Positions 7,150 through 17,035 of a DNA stretch of 47,618 nucleotides are shown here, piece after piece; positions within the stretch are counted from its first letter, which is position 1; each line of letters starts with the position of its first letter. Location of the stretch: positions 1 to 47,618 of the forward strand of contig JAISCU010000423.1 of assembly GCA_031265345.1 (NCBI GenBank), read 5' to 3'. This stretch comes from Bifidobacteriaceae bacterium (lineage in GTDB: Bacteria; Actinomycetota; Actinomycetes; Actinomycetales; WQXJ01). Made by a program: the position numbers and the translations under genes. The notes beneath the pieces were generated by a model. That model was not told the origin of the DNA. It was given only the letters and a program-made list of their open reading frames with translations, and did no database searches.

Positions 7150-10100
7150 TCAGCCGCAGGCGAACGCCGGGTAGGTCACGACCAGGTCGGCCACCGGGGC
7201 GCGGCCGCCTCCTTCGACCACGCCGACCCCCGTCACCCTCACCTGACCCGCCGGGACGGAGGTTTGACGGATCGTGAACGCGGACGAGACCTTCTTCGCC
7301 GGAGCCACCGACGCGGACGCCGCCGTGCCGTACGCGGACCCGACGGACACGGTCGCCGGGAGCGCGTCATCGTTCGTGGTCTGCACAGTCAACACGACCC
7401 TCCCCGCCAAACAACGGGTAGTGACGCCCACCCCCAGGTCGAGGGCCGGAGGCGCCAGGTACAAGTCACGAACCCGCACACCGGCCTGCCCGAACACGAT
7501 GTACACGTCGTGGGCGCCCGCCGCCACCGGATCAGCGATGGCCACATCCACATCCACATACGCGATCTCGTTGCCGGAGATGTCGGCCGCCTCGGTCAAT
7601 CCTGCGAGGAGGTACGGCGCCGACCCGGTCGATTGGAAAGCGGCCGAACCGAGCAACGGCCCATCAGGCGCGTCCAACCGCAACTCGACCGACGAGCTAT
7701 CGTTGGTCGAGGCGACAGTCAAAGTGACCCTCTCCTCGGTCCCATCGAATGCCACATCGGAGAGAGCGGCCCAAGCGCCCGCCTTCCGCGACATGACCGT
7801 GTAATAGCCGTTGACCAGCTTGTCGTTCCTGAACCCGGCGACGGTGTTGGCCTTCGACGACTCCCGGTAGGTCACGTCCTGGGCGGCGAAGGCCTTGTCA
7901 AAAACATTGACTGGCGCCTGCGACGCGTCCAGACTCGGCCAGCTGTCCCCGGCGACAACCACTGTCGTGGTGTCCTCGAGATCGGCACTGGAACGGCCAG
8001 CGCTGAACGTGTAGGTACCAGGCTGTGTGCGCCAGTCATCGGCGTTGGTATTCCACAGGGCCAGATTCGAGGCGTCGAATGTCAACCTGGCGGTCTGGCT
8101 CTCCCCAGCGGGGACCCAGATCTTCTCGAACGCGACCAGCTTCAGCTTCGGCGCGGCGTCGCCATAGCTCCAATCAGGATTCGATGCGTACAACTGGACG
8201 ACTTCGAAGGCGCCTTGCAGACCGACGTTCGTGAGTGGCACAGTCGCCACGTACTGGTCGGCCCCGGCAGGCGCGACTGTCAGACCGCCATAGTTGACCT
8301 GCGGATAGGTCAAGCCGTGTCCAAACGGGTAAGTCACCGGAGCATCGGTGTATTGGTAGGTCAGATTCAGCTCTGCGGGGTCGCCGTTGGACATGTCGAC
8401 GGTGATCCTTGGATCGATGTTGTCCAAGGTCACAGCGGTGTCGCGACCCTCTGGGATGGAGTACTCGTTGATCGTGGGCAGTGCGGACATGTCGGCGTAC
8501 CACGTCTGCGTCAGATGTCCGGACGGGGAGATGTCCCCGAACACGACTTGGCCCAGGGCCAGCCCGCCGAACTCGCCGTTGTACGGCAGGGCCACGACGG
8601 CGGCCACATCCGGGTTGGCTTGCACGGATTCGACAATCACGGGGTTGGTGGCCGACACGACAACGATCGTCTTGCCGGGATAGGCGGCGGCGACATTGTC
8701 GACCAACTCGTACTGGTCCGGCCCAAGGTACAAGGTCGACCGGTCCTGACCTTCGCCGGCGCTGTTGCGCGGAGAATCACCGATGACGACGATCGCGTAC
8801 TCGGCGCCGTCCGCGCCTTGCGCCAACTGCGCGGCCCCCGACCCAGCCGTCGTCACCACTTCGACCTCGAACTTGGTCGACTCGGTGTTGAGCGTCTGCA
8901 TGGTCGATTGGTCGCCCAGCACGGCAGTGACTCCGAGTTGCGTCGTGTCAGGGTTGACCGTGACATATCGACCAGCGCTGTAGAGGCTCGTCTCGAATCC
9001 GCCGCCGAATCCGCCGCCGAAAGCGTTGGCCACGATCGACACCGTGTCGTCGTCGTTCTGCTGGATACGCAGACGGTTGGGGAGCGTGGTCCGACTGGTG
9101 CCGAACGGAGCGTTGCCACCGACATTGACGGCGCTGGCGGTGCCTTGGAACCAACGGCCGGTGGCCGGGGATCGCAGGGAGACGGCTTCCTGGCCCCAGT
9201 CGAAGACCTCGAACGTGGCGGCGCTAGCCGAATCCTCCGCGTTCGCATAGACGGACGGGCTGGTGGCGACCGTGTCGAAACTCAAGTACTGGCCGGTCGC
9301 GACCGACTTCAGCCGGACGATCTCTCCGTCTGTGCCTGACATGACGGGATCTCCGCCAACGGCGGTGATCCCACCGAGTGGCGTGAGGCCGGCGTTGACG
9401 AGCCCGGCTGGCACAGCCTGGGTCCGGGTCGTGGAGAACAGCGCGTTGGACAGCGGTCCGACCACCGCGACTTCGGAGTCCTTCGCCAACGGCAGGGTGC
9501 CGTCGTTCTTGAGCAACACGATAGCTTCCTGCGACGCGGCCAGCGCGGCCTCTTGATGGGCGGCAGTTGAGCCGTTGTAGGGCGTGGCGCTGATCGCCGA
9601 CAGGCTGAGGAACGGGTAGCCGATCGGCTGCCCGTCGTCATCGCGCTCGTTGAACAGACCCATTCGGATCAGCTGCGTCACCTGCGCTTTGGCGACTTCG
9701 AAGACGTCGTCCGGGGTGATGCCGTACGTGCCCGCCTCGACCTCGGCCAGGAAAGCGGCGATGGGATAACTGTTCGGATTGGTCGCTGCCACGCCGCCGG
9801 TGTTGGCCAGAGTGAACAATGCGGCCGTGTCGGCGTTGGACGGGGTGTAGCGGGTGTCGAACCCGTTGGAGAACGAGTTCGCGGTCGCCAGTTGATTCTC
9901 CGAGGAGTGGTCGTTGGTCTGGTGAGCTCCATACGGAGTCAGGCTTTGAACGTACTGGACCAGCGGAGAAACATTGTTCGGTATGCCGTTGGTGCGCCCG
10001 TAGGAAGTCATGAATGCATTGACTGCCCCCGAGGAGAAGCCGCGCATCGCCGGGTACGAGGTGTACTCCATCAGGCTGCGCTGGCTGGCGTCGAAATTGC

Positions 10101-10818
10101 CTTGGGTGCGGTACCACTGGGCGTTGTAATTGGTGAAGTGCTTGGTGTCGATGATCGCCTTGGTCCAAAAGCCGTCCTCGTTGGCCGGGTCGTCGGTGCC
10201 GGACATGGACCGCGTCATGTGGTCGATCAACTGTGACGCCAACTCTGGGTCCTCCCCGAAGTCCTCGTCCAGGCGCCCCGACAGGGGATTCGCGCGGATG
10301 TCCTGCTGGGCGGCCGAGATCATGGCGTGGAAGGATGACAGAGTGCGAGTCGCATAGTTCTCGGTGTACAGATTCTCGGCGGCCATCACGCCGCCAATGT
10401 CCGCCAGCAACTCCTTGTTCCAAGACTGGCTCATCCCCATCTGGGCGGGGAAGTCGGTGATGATGCCCTGGACGCCCTCGTCGAACTGCGGCGCGCCGGG
10501 AATCGTCTTGCCGGCGTTGGGCCCCTGGGTGAGGCGGTAGTCGTTGCGGTAGCCATTGGCCCAACGGGCGGCGCCTTCAAGGCCGACGTAATCCATGAGG
10601 ACGTCAAGATACGCGTCCAGGTGGGACGGCTCGGCATCGAACAACGGCAGGCCGTCGTAAGTGCCTCCTTCCTGGATCGCGAAGACGAGCGGTTCCTGCT
10701 CGGAGCTCGAGGCCGGCGCCATTCCCGTAAGGCCCGGGATCAAGGCTGCTGCCGCGACGACGCACAATCCTGCGCGCCGTCGGTCTGCGGCCCGACCTGC
10801 GTTTGTGTTGGTTCTCAC
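7150..10818 (-). CDS. Secreted multidomain glycoside hydrolase family 3 (copy without LPXTG)
   Basis: The product has 1222 residues. GTG start at 10818 follows AAAGGAAAC. It has a signal peptide (about residues 1-37) and a GH3 N-terminal barrel with the conserved Lys-His pair at 226-227 (AIIDTKHFTNY). The predicted nucleophile is Asp303 in AHQTNDHSSENQ. The GH3 C domain (EAIVLLKNDGTLPLAKD, EYAIVVIGDSP) is interrupted at about residues 500-665 by a beta-trefoil-like insert (VRLKSVATGQYLSF, FEVFDWGQEAVSLRS) with the glycine repeat FGGGFGGGFE. A fibronectin-III-like domain follows (VVQLYASNPDWSYG), then a CBM6-like module (VYIVFGQAGVRVRDLYL) and an ~80-residue beta domain ending in FACG. GH3 enzymes release glucose, xylose or arabinose from chain ends; the GH120 neighbour favours xylo-oligosaccharides. 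It is a close paralogue of the next gene but lacks its anchor. Confidence 0.9.
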   Translation of the reverse strand: MRTNTNAGRAADRRRAGLCVVAAAALIPGLTGMAPASSSEQEPLVFAIQEGGTYDGLPLFDAEPSHLDAYLDVLMDYVGLEGAARWANGYRNDYRLTQGPNAGKTIPGAPQFDEGVQGIITDFPAQMGMSQSWNKELLADIGGVMAAENLYTENYATRTLSSFHAMISAAQQDIRANPLSGRLDEDFGEDPELASQLIDHMTRSMSGTDDPANEDGFWTKAIIDTKHFTNYNAQWYRTQGNFDASQRSLMEYTSYPAMRGFSSGAVNAFMTSYGRTNGIPNNVSPLVQYVQSLTPYGAHQTNDHSSENQLATANSFSNGFDTRYTPSNADTAALFTLANTGGVAATNPNSYPIAAFLAEVEAGTYGITPDDVFEVAKAQVTQLIRMGLFNERDDDGQPIGYPFLSLSAISATPYNGSTAAHQEAALAASQEAIVLLKNDGTLPLAKDSEVAVVGPLSNALFSTTRTQAVPAGLVNAGLTPLGGITAVGGDPVMSGTDGEIVRLKSVATGQYLSFDTVATSPSVYANAEDSASAATFEVFDWGQEAVSLRSPATGRWFQGTASAVNVGGNAPFGTSRTTLPNRLRIQQNDDDTVSIVANAFGGGFGGGFETSLYSAGRYVTVNPDTTQLGVTAVLGDQSTMQTLNTESTKFEVEVVTTAGSGAAQLAQGADGAEYAIVVIGDSPRNSAGEGQDRSTLYLGPDQYELVDNVAAAYPGKTIVVVSATNPVIVESVQANPDVAAVVALPYNGEFGGLALGQVVFGDISPSGHLTQTWYADMSALPTINEYSIPEGRDTAVTLDNIDPRITVDMSNGDPAELNLTYQYTDAPVTYPFGHGLTYPQVNYGGLTVAPAGADQYVATVPLTNVGLQGAFEVVQLYASNPDWSYGDAAPKLKLVAFEKIWVPAGESQTARLTFDASNLALWNTNADDWRTQPGTYTFSAGRSSADLEDTTTVVVAGDSWPSLDASQAPVNVFDKAFAAQDVTYRESSKANTVAGFRNDKLVNGYYTVMSRKAGAWAALSDVAFDGTEERVTLTVASTNDSSSVELRLDAPDGPLLGSAAFQSTGSAPYLLAGLTEAADISGNEIAYVDVDVAIADPVAAGAHDVYIVFGQAGVRVRDLYLAPPALDLGVGVTTRCLAGRVVLTVQTTNDDALPATVSVGSAYGTAASASVAPAKKVSSAFTIRQTSVPAGQVRVTGVGVVEGGGRAPVADLVVTYPAFACG

Positions 10819-10907
10819 TACTTGTTTCCTTTCTTCGTTGAAATGTCGCGCTCTGTTGACCGTGATCGCAGGGCCGCGCGCACGCGACCACGGTCACCCC
10901 CTCGACC

Positions 10908-10939
10908 CCGGACGCGGAGTTCGAGGCATCCGCGTCCGG
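10908..10939 (-). terminator. Hairpin between the two GH3 genes
   Basis: CCGGACGCGGA (10908-10918) and TCCGCGTCCGG (10929-10939) form a perfect 11-bp stem with a 10-base loop. It lies 60 bases after the stop of the upstream GH3 gene and 90 bases before the start of the downstream one. It may terminate or attenuate transcription between the paralogues. Confidence 0.55.
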
Positions 10940-10998
10940 AGTTGGGGCGGCGGTCGGCCAGCGCGGTGGCCGACCGGCGTTCGATTCCGGGACCGTTC

Positions 10999-13900
10999 CT
11001 AGGGATGCCCGGCGCGTCCTCGCCCACGCCGCAGCAAAGCCATTCCTGCTGCGGCGAGCAAGATCGCTAGGGGCAGCAGGACTGTGCCGATTGGGCCGGT
11101 CCACGGCAGCTCCCCGGCGACCCCCTTCGCGTCCCCACTGACTCCCGGGCTCGCCGGGGCCGCCGGGGCGGAAGATCCCGCGGTGGGCGTCTGGTTGGCG
11201 GACGGTTGGTCGCTCGGCGGCGCGAGGGTTGGAGACGCTTGCCCCGGCTCGACGTAGAGGTCCCGCACGCGCACGTCTGGTTCCCCGAACACGATGAACA
11301 GGTCGCGGGTTCCTTCGACCGTCTGAGCGAGGGGGATTTCGATCTCGGTGTAGCCGATCTCATTGACGGCGATGTCGCCCGCGCTGGTGTTCCCGGCGAT
11401 GACGTACGGCGACCGCCCAGTGTTGCCGAACTCCGCGGTGCCGATGACCGGGCCGTCAGGTGCGTCGAGGCGCAGCTGTAGCGAAGAGCTCTGGTTGGTC
11501 GAGGCGACTGTCAGTTTCACCAGTTCGCTGGCATCGAACTTCAGATCGCTGAGCGCCACCCACGCTCCGGCCTCGCGGGACATGACGGTGTAGTAGCCGT
11601 TGACCAAGCGGTCTTCCCTCAGACCGGTCAGGGTGTTCGCCTTCGAGGACTCCCGGTAGGTGACCTGGTTCGCCGCGAACGCTTTGTCGAACACGCTCAC
11701 GGGCGCGGTGGTCGCGTCTAGCTCCGGCCACTCGTCGCCCGCCACGACCAGACCGGCGGTGGCTTCCGGCGTGTCGCTTGAACTGGCCGCTGTGAACTCG
11801 TAGGTTCCCGGCTCGATCCGCCAACCGTCGGCATTGGTGTTCCACAGCGCCAGATTGGAGGCGTCGAATGCGAGTGTCACCGACGCGGTCGCGCCCGCCG
11901 CCACTTCGATCCTCTCGAAGGCCACCAATTTGCTTCTTGGCGCCGCCTGCCCGTAGCTCCAATCTGGGTTGCGGGCGTACAGTTGGACAACCTCGGCGGT
12001 GTCGACCGAGCCGGTGTTCGCGACGTCGACGGTCGCTTGGTAGCCGCCCTGGCCATCCGCCCCGAGGGTCAGGTTCGAGTAGCTGAAGGTCGAATAGCTC
12101 AAGCCATAGCCGAACGGATAGGTCACCGGCGATTCGGTGTATTGATAGGTCAAGCCAGCCTCGATCGGGTCGCCGTTGGTCATGTCGACCGTGATCCGGG
12201 GGTCAATATCGGTCAGTTGAGTGGTCTGATTCTGGCCTTCTGGGATCGAGTACGCGCTGATCGGCGGCAGGGCCGACATGTCGGCGTGCCAGGTTTGAGT
12301 GAGCCGACCAGTGGGCGCGTAGTCGCCGTAGATGACCTGGCCCAAGGCGTAGCCGTCGTATTGGCCACCGTACGGGTAGGCCAGGATCGCGGCGATGTTC
12401 GGGTCGTCTTGAAGGGATTCGGCAATCACGGGATAGCAGGTCGACAGGACCACTATGGTCTTGCCTGGATACTGGGCCGCGACCTCTTGCGCCAACTCGT
12501 ACTGCTCGGCGCCCAGGTACAGGGTGGAGCGGTCAGAGCCCTCGCCGGAACTGTTCCGGCTGGGATGGCCCAGTACAACGATGGCGTATTCGGCGCCGGT
12601 GTTGGCGATCTCGGCTGCCTGGGTCCCGGCGGCCTGGACCACTTCGACCTCGAATCTGGTCTCGACCGTGTTGGCGGCGGCCATCCCGGTGGCGCTGCCG
12701 AACGGGTCGGTGGCGCCGACTTCGCCGGTGGACGGGTCGACGGTCAGGTAGCGTCCGGAGGTGTAGAGGGCCGTCTCAAAGCCGCCGCCGAAGCCTCCGC
12801 CAAAACCGTTGGCGACAATCGACACCGTGCCATCGGTGTTGTCCAGCAGTTGGAGGCGGTTGGGCAGCGTGGTGGAGGCGGTGCCGAATTGGGCGTCTTG
12901 GCCGACATTCACGGCGGCGCTGGGCGGGGCGGCGTCGCAACCAGGCGGGAAGCACCCTATGCCAGGCATGCAGAAGCACTGGGACTGAGCGAATTGAACC
13001 CAGCGGCCGTTCGACGTGGACCGCAAGGAGACGGCGTCTTGGCCCCAGTCGAAGACCTCGAAACTCGCGGCCGTCGCCGGGGTGGCCTGGTCGGCGAACG
13101 CCAGGTTGTCCGGGTCGGCCGGATCATGGGTCACGTATTGGCCGGTGGCGACTGACTTCAGACGGACCACGTTGCCGTCGGTCGCGCTGCCCACGATGTT
13201 TCGCCCGACTGCGTCAATTCCTTGAAGCGGCGTCAGGCCGCCATTGTCGGCGCCAGGCACCGAGACGGCGTTCGCGTAGGTGTTCGGGAACCGGGCGTTG
13301 GACAGCGGTCCCACCACTGCGACCGCCGCGTCCTTGGACAACGGCAGGGCCGCGTCCTGATTCTTGAGCAGGACGATCGATTCCTGCGCGGCTGCCAGAG
13401 CTGTCTCCTGATGTGACCGCACCGTCCAATTGATAGGGGTGGTGGCGGCGGTGGCGGACAGGTCGGCGAACGGGTAGTCGATGGGCACCCCTGTGACCGG
13501 GTCGTATTCGTTGAACAGGCCCACCCGGATCAGCGGCGTCACCTGGGCCTTGGCGACTTCGTAGACATCTTCGGCGGTCACGCCGTAGGTCCCGGCCTCG
13601 ATCCTGTCCAAGATGTCCGGCAGAACGTACCGGTCAGGCCAGGTGGCGGCGATTCCGCCAGTGTTCGCCAAGACGAACAAGGCCGCCGAGTCAGAATCTG
13701 ACGGCGTGTAGCTCTGGTCGAACCCGTTGGAATAGGAACCGGGGGTCGCCAGCTGGTTCTCGGAGGAGTGGTCGTTGGTCTGGTGCATGCCGTAGGGGGC
13801 GAGGCTCTGAGCGTATTGGACCAGCGGCGAGACATTGTTGGGGATGCCGTTGGTCCGCCCGTAGGAGGTCATGAAGGCGCTCATGGTTCCATCAGAAATG

Positions 13901-14709
13901 GCCCGCGACGCCGGGTAGGAAGCGTTCTCCATCAGGTGGCGCTGGCTGGCGTCGACACTGCCGACGGTCCGGTACCACTGGGCCTGGTAGTTGGTGAAGT
14001 GCTTGGTGCCGAGCACCGCCTTGGTCCAAAAGCCGTCTTGGCTGGCTGGGTCGTCGATCCCGCTGATTCCGCGTGACATCGCCTGGATCAACTGTGACGC
14101 CAGTTGCGGGTCTTCGCCCAGGCCCTCCTCCAGCCGCCCCGACAACGGATTCGCGCGGACGTCCTGCAGGGCCGAGGAGATCATGGCGTTGAAGGCCGAC
14201 CGGACGTCGCTCGCGGCAGTGGTCGCGGTGTAGTCCTGCGTGTACAGCTTCTCTTCGCTGATTATTTGGCCGATGCCGCCCAGCAGGTCTTTGTCCCACA
14301 TCTGGCTCAGGGCGATCGGGGCGGGGAAGGCCGTGCCGCCGGGGTTGACCCCGTGGACGTGTTCGGCGAATTGAGGCGAGCCGGGGATCGTCTTGCCCGC
14401 GTTCGGTCCGGTCGTCAGGGTGTAGTCATCGCGCCAACCGAAGGCCCAACGGGCCGCTCCTTCGAGGCCCACGTACTCGATCAGGACGTCGAGATATGCA
14501 TCCAAGTGGGATGGTTCGGCGTCGAACAGTGGCAAGCCGTCGTAGGTGCCACCCGCCTGGGCGCTGAACACCACGGGCGGCGCGGCCGCCGGCGGCGCTG
14601 CCGGTGCCAGCCCGAGCAGGCAAGGGATAAGGCCAGCAGCGGCCACCACGCTCAAGGCGCGCCTACGGCCGCCAGCCGCCCTCTTGGTAGCGTTCGCGTT
14701 CCGTCTCAT
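10999..14709 (-). CDS. Cell-wall-anchored glycoside hydrolase family 3 (LPWTG)
   Basis: The product has 1236 residues and the same domain order as its downstream paralogue. A signal peptide is followed by a GH3 barrel with TKHFTNYQAQWYRT (Lys-His pair) and the nucleophile segment HQTNDHSSENQLA. The C domain carries a trefoil-like insert (VRLKSVATGQYVTH, FEVFDWGQDAVSLRS) that holds an extra cysteine-rich stretch (CFCMPGIGCFPPGC). Fibronectin-III-like and CBM6-like (LFIVFGEPDVRVRDLYV) modules follow. It ends in a Pro/Ala/Ser spacer, LPWTG at about residue 1201, a membrane helix and RRGRGRAG. Sortase would link it to peptidoglycan, so the two paralogues would place one activity on the wall and one free or otherwise attached. 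ATG 14709 has GAAGGGA upstream. The gene lies 142 bp after the GH120 gene on the same strand. Confidence 0.92.
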   Translation of the reverse strand: MRRNANATKRAAGGRRRALSVVAAAGLIPCLLGLAPAAPPAAAPPVVFSAQAGGTYDGLPLFDAEPSHLDAYLDVLIEYVGLEGAARWAFGWRDDYTLTTGPNAGKTIPGSPQFAEHVHGVNPGGTAFPAPIALSQMWDKDLLGGIGQIISEEKLYTQDYTATTAASDVRSAFNAMISSALQDVRANPLSGRLEEGLGEDPQLASQLIQAMSRGISGIDDPASQDGFWTKAVLGTKHFTNYQAQWYRTVGSVDASQRHLMENASYPASRAISDGTMSAFMTSYGRTNGIPNNVSPLVQYAQSLAPYGMHQTNDHSSENQLATPGSYSNGFDQSYTPSDSDSAALFVLANTGGIAATWPDRYVLPDILDRIEAGTYGVTAEDVYEVAKAQVTPLIRVGLFNEYDPVTGVPIDYPFADLSATAATTPINWTVRSHQETALAAAQESIVLLKNQDAALPLSKDAAVAVVGPLSNARFPNTYANAVSVPGADNGGLTPLQGIDAVGRNIVGSATDGNVVRLKSVATGQYVTHDPADPDNLAFADQATPATAASFEVFDWGQDAVSLRSTSNGRWVQFAQSQCFCMPGIGCFPPGCDAAPPSAAVNVGQDAQFGTASTTLPNRLQLLDNTDGTVSIVANGFGGGFGGGFETALYTSGRYLTVDPSTGEVGATDPFGSATGMAAANTVETRFEVEVVQAAGTQAAEIANTGAEYAIVVLGHPSRNSSGEGSDRSTLYLGAEQYELAQEVAAQYPGKTIVVLSTCYPVIAESLQDDPNIAAILAYPYGGQYDGYALGQVIYGDYAPTGRLTQTWHADMSALPPISAYSIPEGQNQTTQLTDIDPRITVDMTNGDPIEAGLTYQYTESPVTYPFGYGLSYSTFSYSNLTLGADGQGGYQATVDVANTGSVDTAEVVQLYARNPDWSYGQAAPRSKLVAFERIEVAAGATASVTLAFDASNLALWNTNADGWRIEPGTYEFTAASSSDTPEATAGLVVAGDEWPELDATTAPVSVFDKAFAANQVTYRESSKANTLTGLREDRLVNGYYTVMSREAGAWVALSDLKFDASELVKLTVASTNQSSSLQLRLDAPDGPVIGTAEFGNTGRSPYVIAGNTSAGDIAVNEIGYTEIEIPLAQTVEGTRDLFIVFGEPDVRVRDLYVEPGQASPTLAPPSDQPSANQTPTAGSSAPAAPASPGVSGDAKGVAGELPWTGPIGTVLLPLAILLAAAGMALLRRGRGRAGHP

Positions 14710-14851
14710 TGTTGCTTCCCTTCGTTCCTGGTTTGATCACTGTGGGTCGAACAGTTATCCACAGATCGCGTTCCGTTGATCCGCGCAGTCCACCCACGCC
14801 GACGGGTGTCGGTGTTGGAGTTCTTGATTGTGTTCGGCGGGGCGACCGGGG

Positions 14852-16951
14852 CTAGCCGGGCATGACGGCCGCTCTTGCGTCAGCCTGGCGTTGACTCTGA
14901 CCTTCGTACGGGCCGCGGTCTGGGCGATGGGCGGCTTGCCAGACCAGGACTCGGTTGGCTCCGGGACGGAGCGAGACGATCGGTCCTGGTGAGGCGTTGG
15001 CCGTGACCCGCGTTCCCAACAAGTCCTGGTCGAAGACCAGTTCAGAGCCGTCAGGGTTCTCAAAAGCCGCAGCCGCCAGGCGGACCGGAGGCAGGGTGCG
15101 CGTCGACTGAACAGGCGCCCTGCACCGACCGAATTCTTCGGGCAGGTCGACCACCAGGGACACTCGATCCAGTTCCTCGGACACAGCGATCGCGAGAGCC
15201 CCAGCGGCCACCACGGCTCCCTCCTCATCCGGGTAGGGCGCGGCGCCGCCCAGGTAGAGGTTGTGCCTGATGTAAACGGGCTGCTTCAGACCGATCACCG
15301 CCTCCAAGTCACCCGGCAGAGCGGCGTCGACCGTGGCGAGGTACGCCTCGAAAGAAGCCGGATGGCCCGAGTACAGGACGGTCCCGTAGGCGGCATTGCA
15401 ACCCGGACCGACTTCGGGGCCGTACGCGTGCGTGATGTCCTGGCAAGTGCTTCCAAGGCAACCGAACACGTTGCCGATCCAGCGGTCATCCCCACCGTGG
15501 ACCACGGCGTAGCCGGCGACCTCGGTCGAGTGCGGCACGTGGTAGGGCGTCGCGCGATCCTTGACGCTCTCGACACGCACGGTGCCAGCCACCAGGTTGC
15601 CGACAAAAGCGCCGCCTTGGCTGAACAACTCGATTGAGGCCTTCGACGCGAAAATGTTGTGGTCCACCACGTACGGGCCGTGAGACACTTCTATGAACAG
15701 GTCGCGATTGTTCTGATAATAGGTGTTTGCAGTCACGCGCGTCCCTTGTGTTTGCCAATCCAACCAGGTGCCGAGCGAGCAATTGTGAATCCGGTTGTGT
15801 TTGATTGACACGTCGATGGCGGCGTGGAGTTTGATTCCCGCGATTTCGTGGCCGTAGAACTCTCGCTTGAGCGCGATGTTGTATATGTGATTGTCGTAGA
15901 TTTCGGAGAAGACGCAGCCAAGATGCCCGACGATCCCGTTCTGGCCGCAGTCGAAAATGGTGTTTCGCCTGATCACATGAGAGCCGATCCGCTCTTTGGA
16001 CCAACCGATCGCGCGAGCGGCGAACACCGCTTCCAATTGGTACTGGTAGCCGGGCTTGTCGCGCCGTTGGGTGAAGAAATTGTCGCCGGTCGAGGCCTCC
16101 TTTCCGATTGAGATTCCGGCGCATTTCGCATCATGGATGACGTTGTCCTCGATGACCCATCCCTTTGCCCAATTTGGACCGATCAGTCCAGGCTGTTCCG
16201 CAGTCGGAGGAGCCCACGGGCAGGCGGCTTGAGCCAACTCGAAGCCGCGCACCGTGATGTAGTCGCGACCGGTCTCACGAGGATAGAAGACGCACCGCCT
16301 CACGTTTATCTCAACCGTGTCGAGATTCGGATCCGCAGCTCCGAAATTCGCCCAAATGACGGTGTCGGTGGGGCCGACTTCCGCGTGCCAGACACGAGGC
16401 GCCTGATCCGGACCCGCCGCCTCTTCGGCGAGGCCGGTCCAGTCGTCCGAAACGACATCGCGCCGACCGGGACTGAACACCGCTTGTCTGGAGGAAACTT
16501 CGAAGAAAGATTTTCCATCGAGATACACCTCGCCGAGATGCTTCAGCCCGTCCGCTTCGGTGGGACGCACCAGCCAGTCGCCGCCGATGGCCCGCTCGTA
16601 AGGGTTGAAATCCCCGAACAGCGAATTGGGGACCGCCAGGCGCCAGACGCCGCCGACGGCGAACGGCGAGCCTACCAATTGGTCGGGTAGGGGCTCTCGG
16701 ACCCAATCGGTCACTTGTTCGGAGCCTTTGATGACGACATGCTCGCCTTGGGCGGCGCGGTAAGTGATGCGTCTGGTGTCGCTGGTCCCGCCCCGGCTCG
16801 GACTCACCCATTCTCGATAGATTCCTGCGTGGACAACGACGTCGTCTCCTGGCATCGCTGCCTGGGCGGCGCGGTTGATGGTGCCAAAGGGGGCATCGGC
16901 CGTTCCCGGCGCCTGATCGGAGCCGGACTTGGCGACGTGGTATTCGGTCAC
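14852..16951 (-). CDS. GH120 beta-xylosidase (right-handed beta-helix), cytoplasmic
   Basis: The product has 699 residues, starting at GTG 16951 (MTEYHVAKSGSD) after GAGGAAAGG. It matches GH120 beta-xylosidases of the Thermoanaerobacterium saccharolyticum XylC type nearly throughout, as I recall that family: the opening YHVAKSGSD, the strings FNPYERAIGGDWL, ACPWAPPTAEQPGLIGPNW, GYQYQLEAVF, DCGQNGIVGHLG and EFYGHEIAGIKLHAAIDV. The predicted nucleophile is Asp398 (GTWLDWQ) and the acid/base Glu421 (LFIEVSHG). Their spacing of 23 residues equals that between Asp382 and Glu405 in XylC. There is no signal peptide, so it should hydrolyse imported xylo-oligosaccharides to xylose inside the cell. The LacI gene lies 84 bp upstream on the same strand; the anchored GH3 follows downstream. 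Confidence 0.93.
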   Translation of the reverse strand: MTEYHVAKSGSDQAPGTADAPFGTINRAAQAAMPGDDVVVHAGIYREWVSPSRGGTSDTRRITYRAAQGEHVVIKGSEQVTDWVREPLPDQLVGSPFAVGGVWRLAVPNSLFGDFNPYERAIGGDWLVRPTEADGLKHLGEVYLDGKSFFEVSSRQAVFSPGRRDVVSDDWTGLAEEAAGPDQAPRVWHAEVGPTDTVIWANFGAADPNLDTVEINVRRCVFYPRETGRDYITVRGFELAQAACPWAPPTAEQPGLIGPNWAKGWVIEDNVIHDAKCAGISIGKEASTGDNFFTQRRDKPGYQYQLEAVFAARAIGWSKERIGSHVIRRNTIFDCGQNGIVGHLGCVFSEIYDNHIYNIALKREFYGHEIAGIKLHAAIDVSIKHNRIHNCSLGTWLDWQTQGTRVTANTYYQNNRDLFIEVSHGPYVVDHNIFASKASIELFSQGGAFVGNLVAGTVRVESVKDRATPYHVPHSTEVAGYAVVHGGDDRWIGNVFGCLGSTCQDITHAYGPEVGPGCNAAYGTVLYSGHPASFEAYLATVDAALPGDLEAVIGLKQPVYIRHNLYLGGAAPYPDEEGAVVAAGALAIAVSEELDRVSLVVDLPEEFGRCRAPVQSTRTLPPVRLAAAAFENPDGSELVFDQDLLGTRVTANASPGPIVSLRPGANRVLVWQAAHRPDRGPYEGQSQRQADARAAVMPG

Positions 16952-17035
16952 GAAAGGGGGCCTTTCCTCGGGGTACTCGTGAACGCTAGCGCACGATTCG
17001 CGTCTGCGGCAGACCCCGTCCGCCTGAAAGATTTT

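Noticed and set aside
7075..9339. A 754-codon plus-strand frame opposite the first GH3 gene
   Set aside because: It is Arg/Gly/Val-rich antisense of a clear GH3 gene with no motif of its own; long antisense frames are expected at this GC content.
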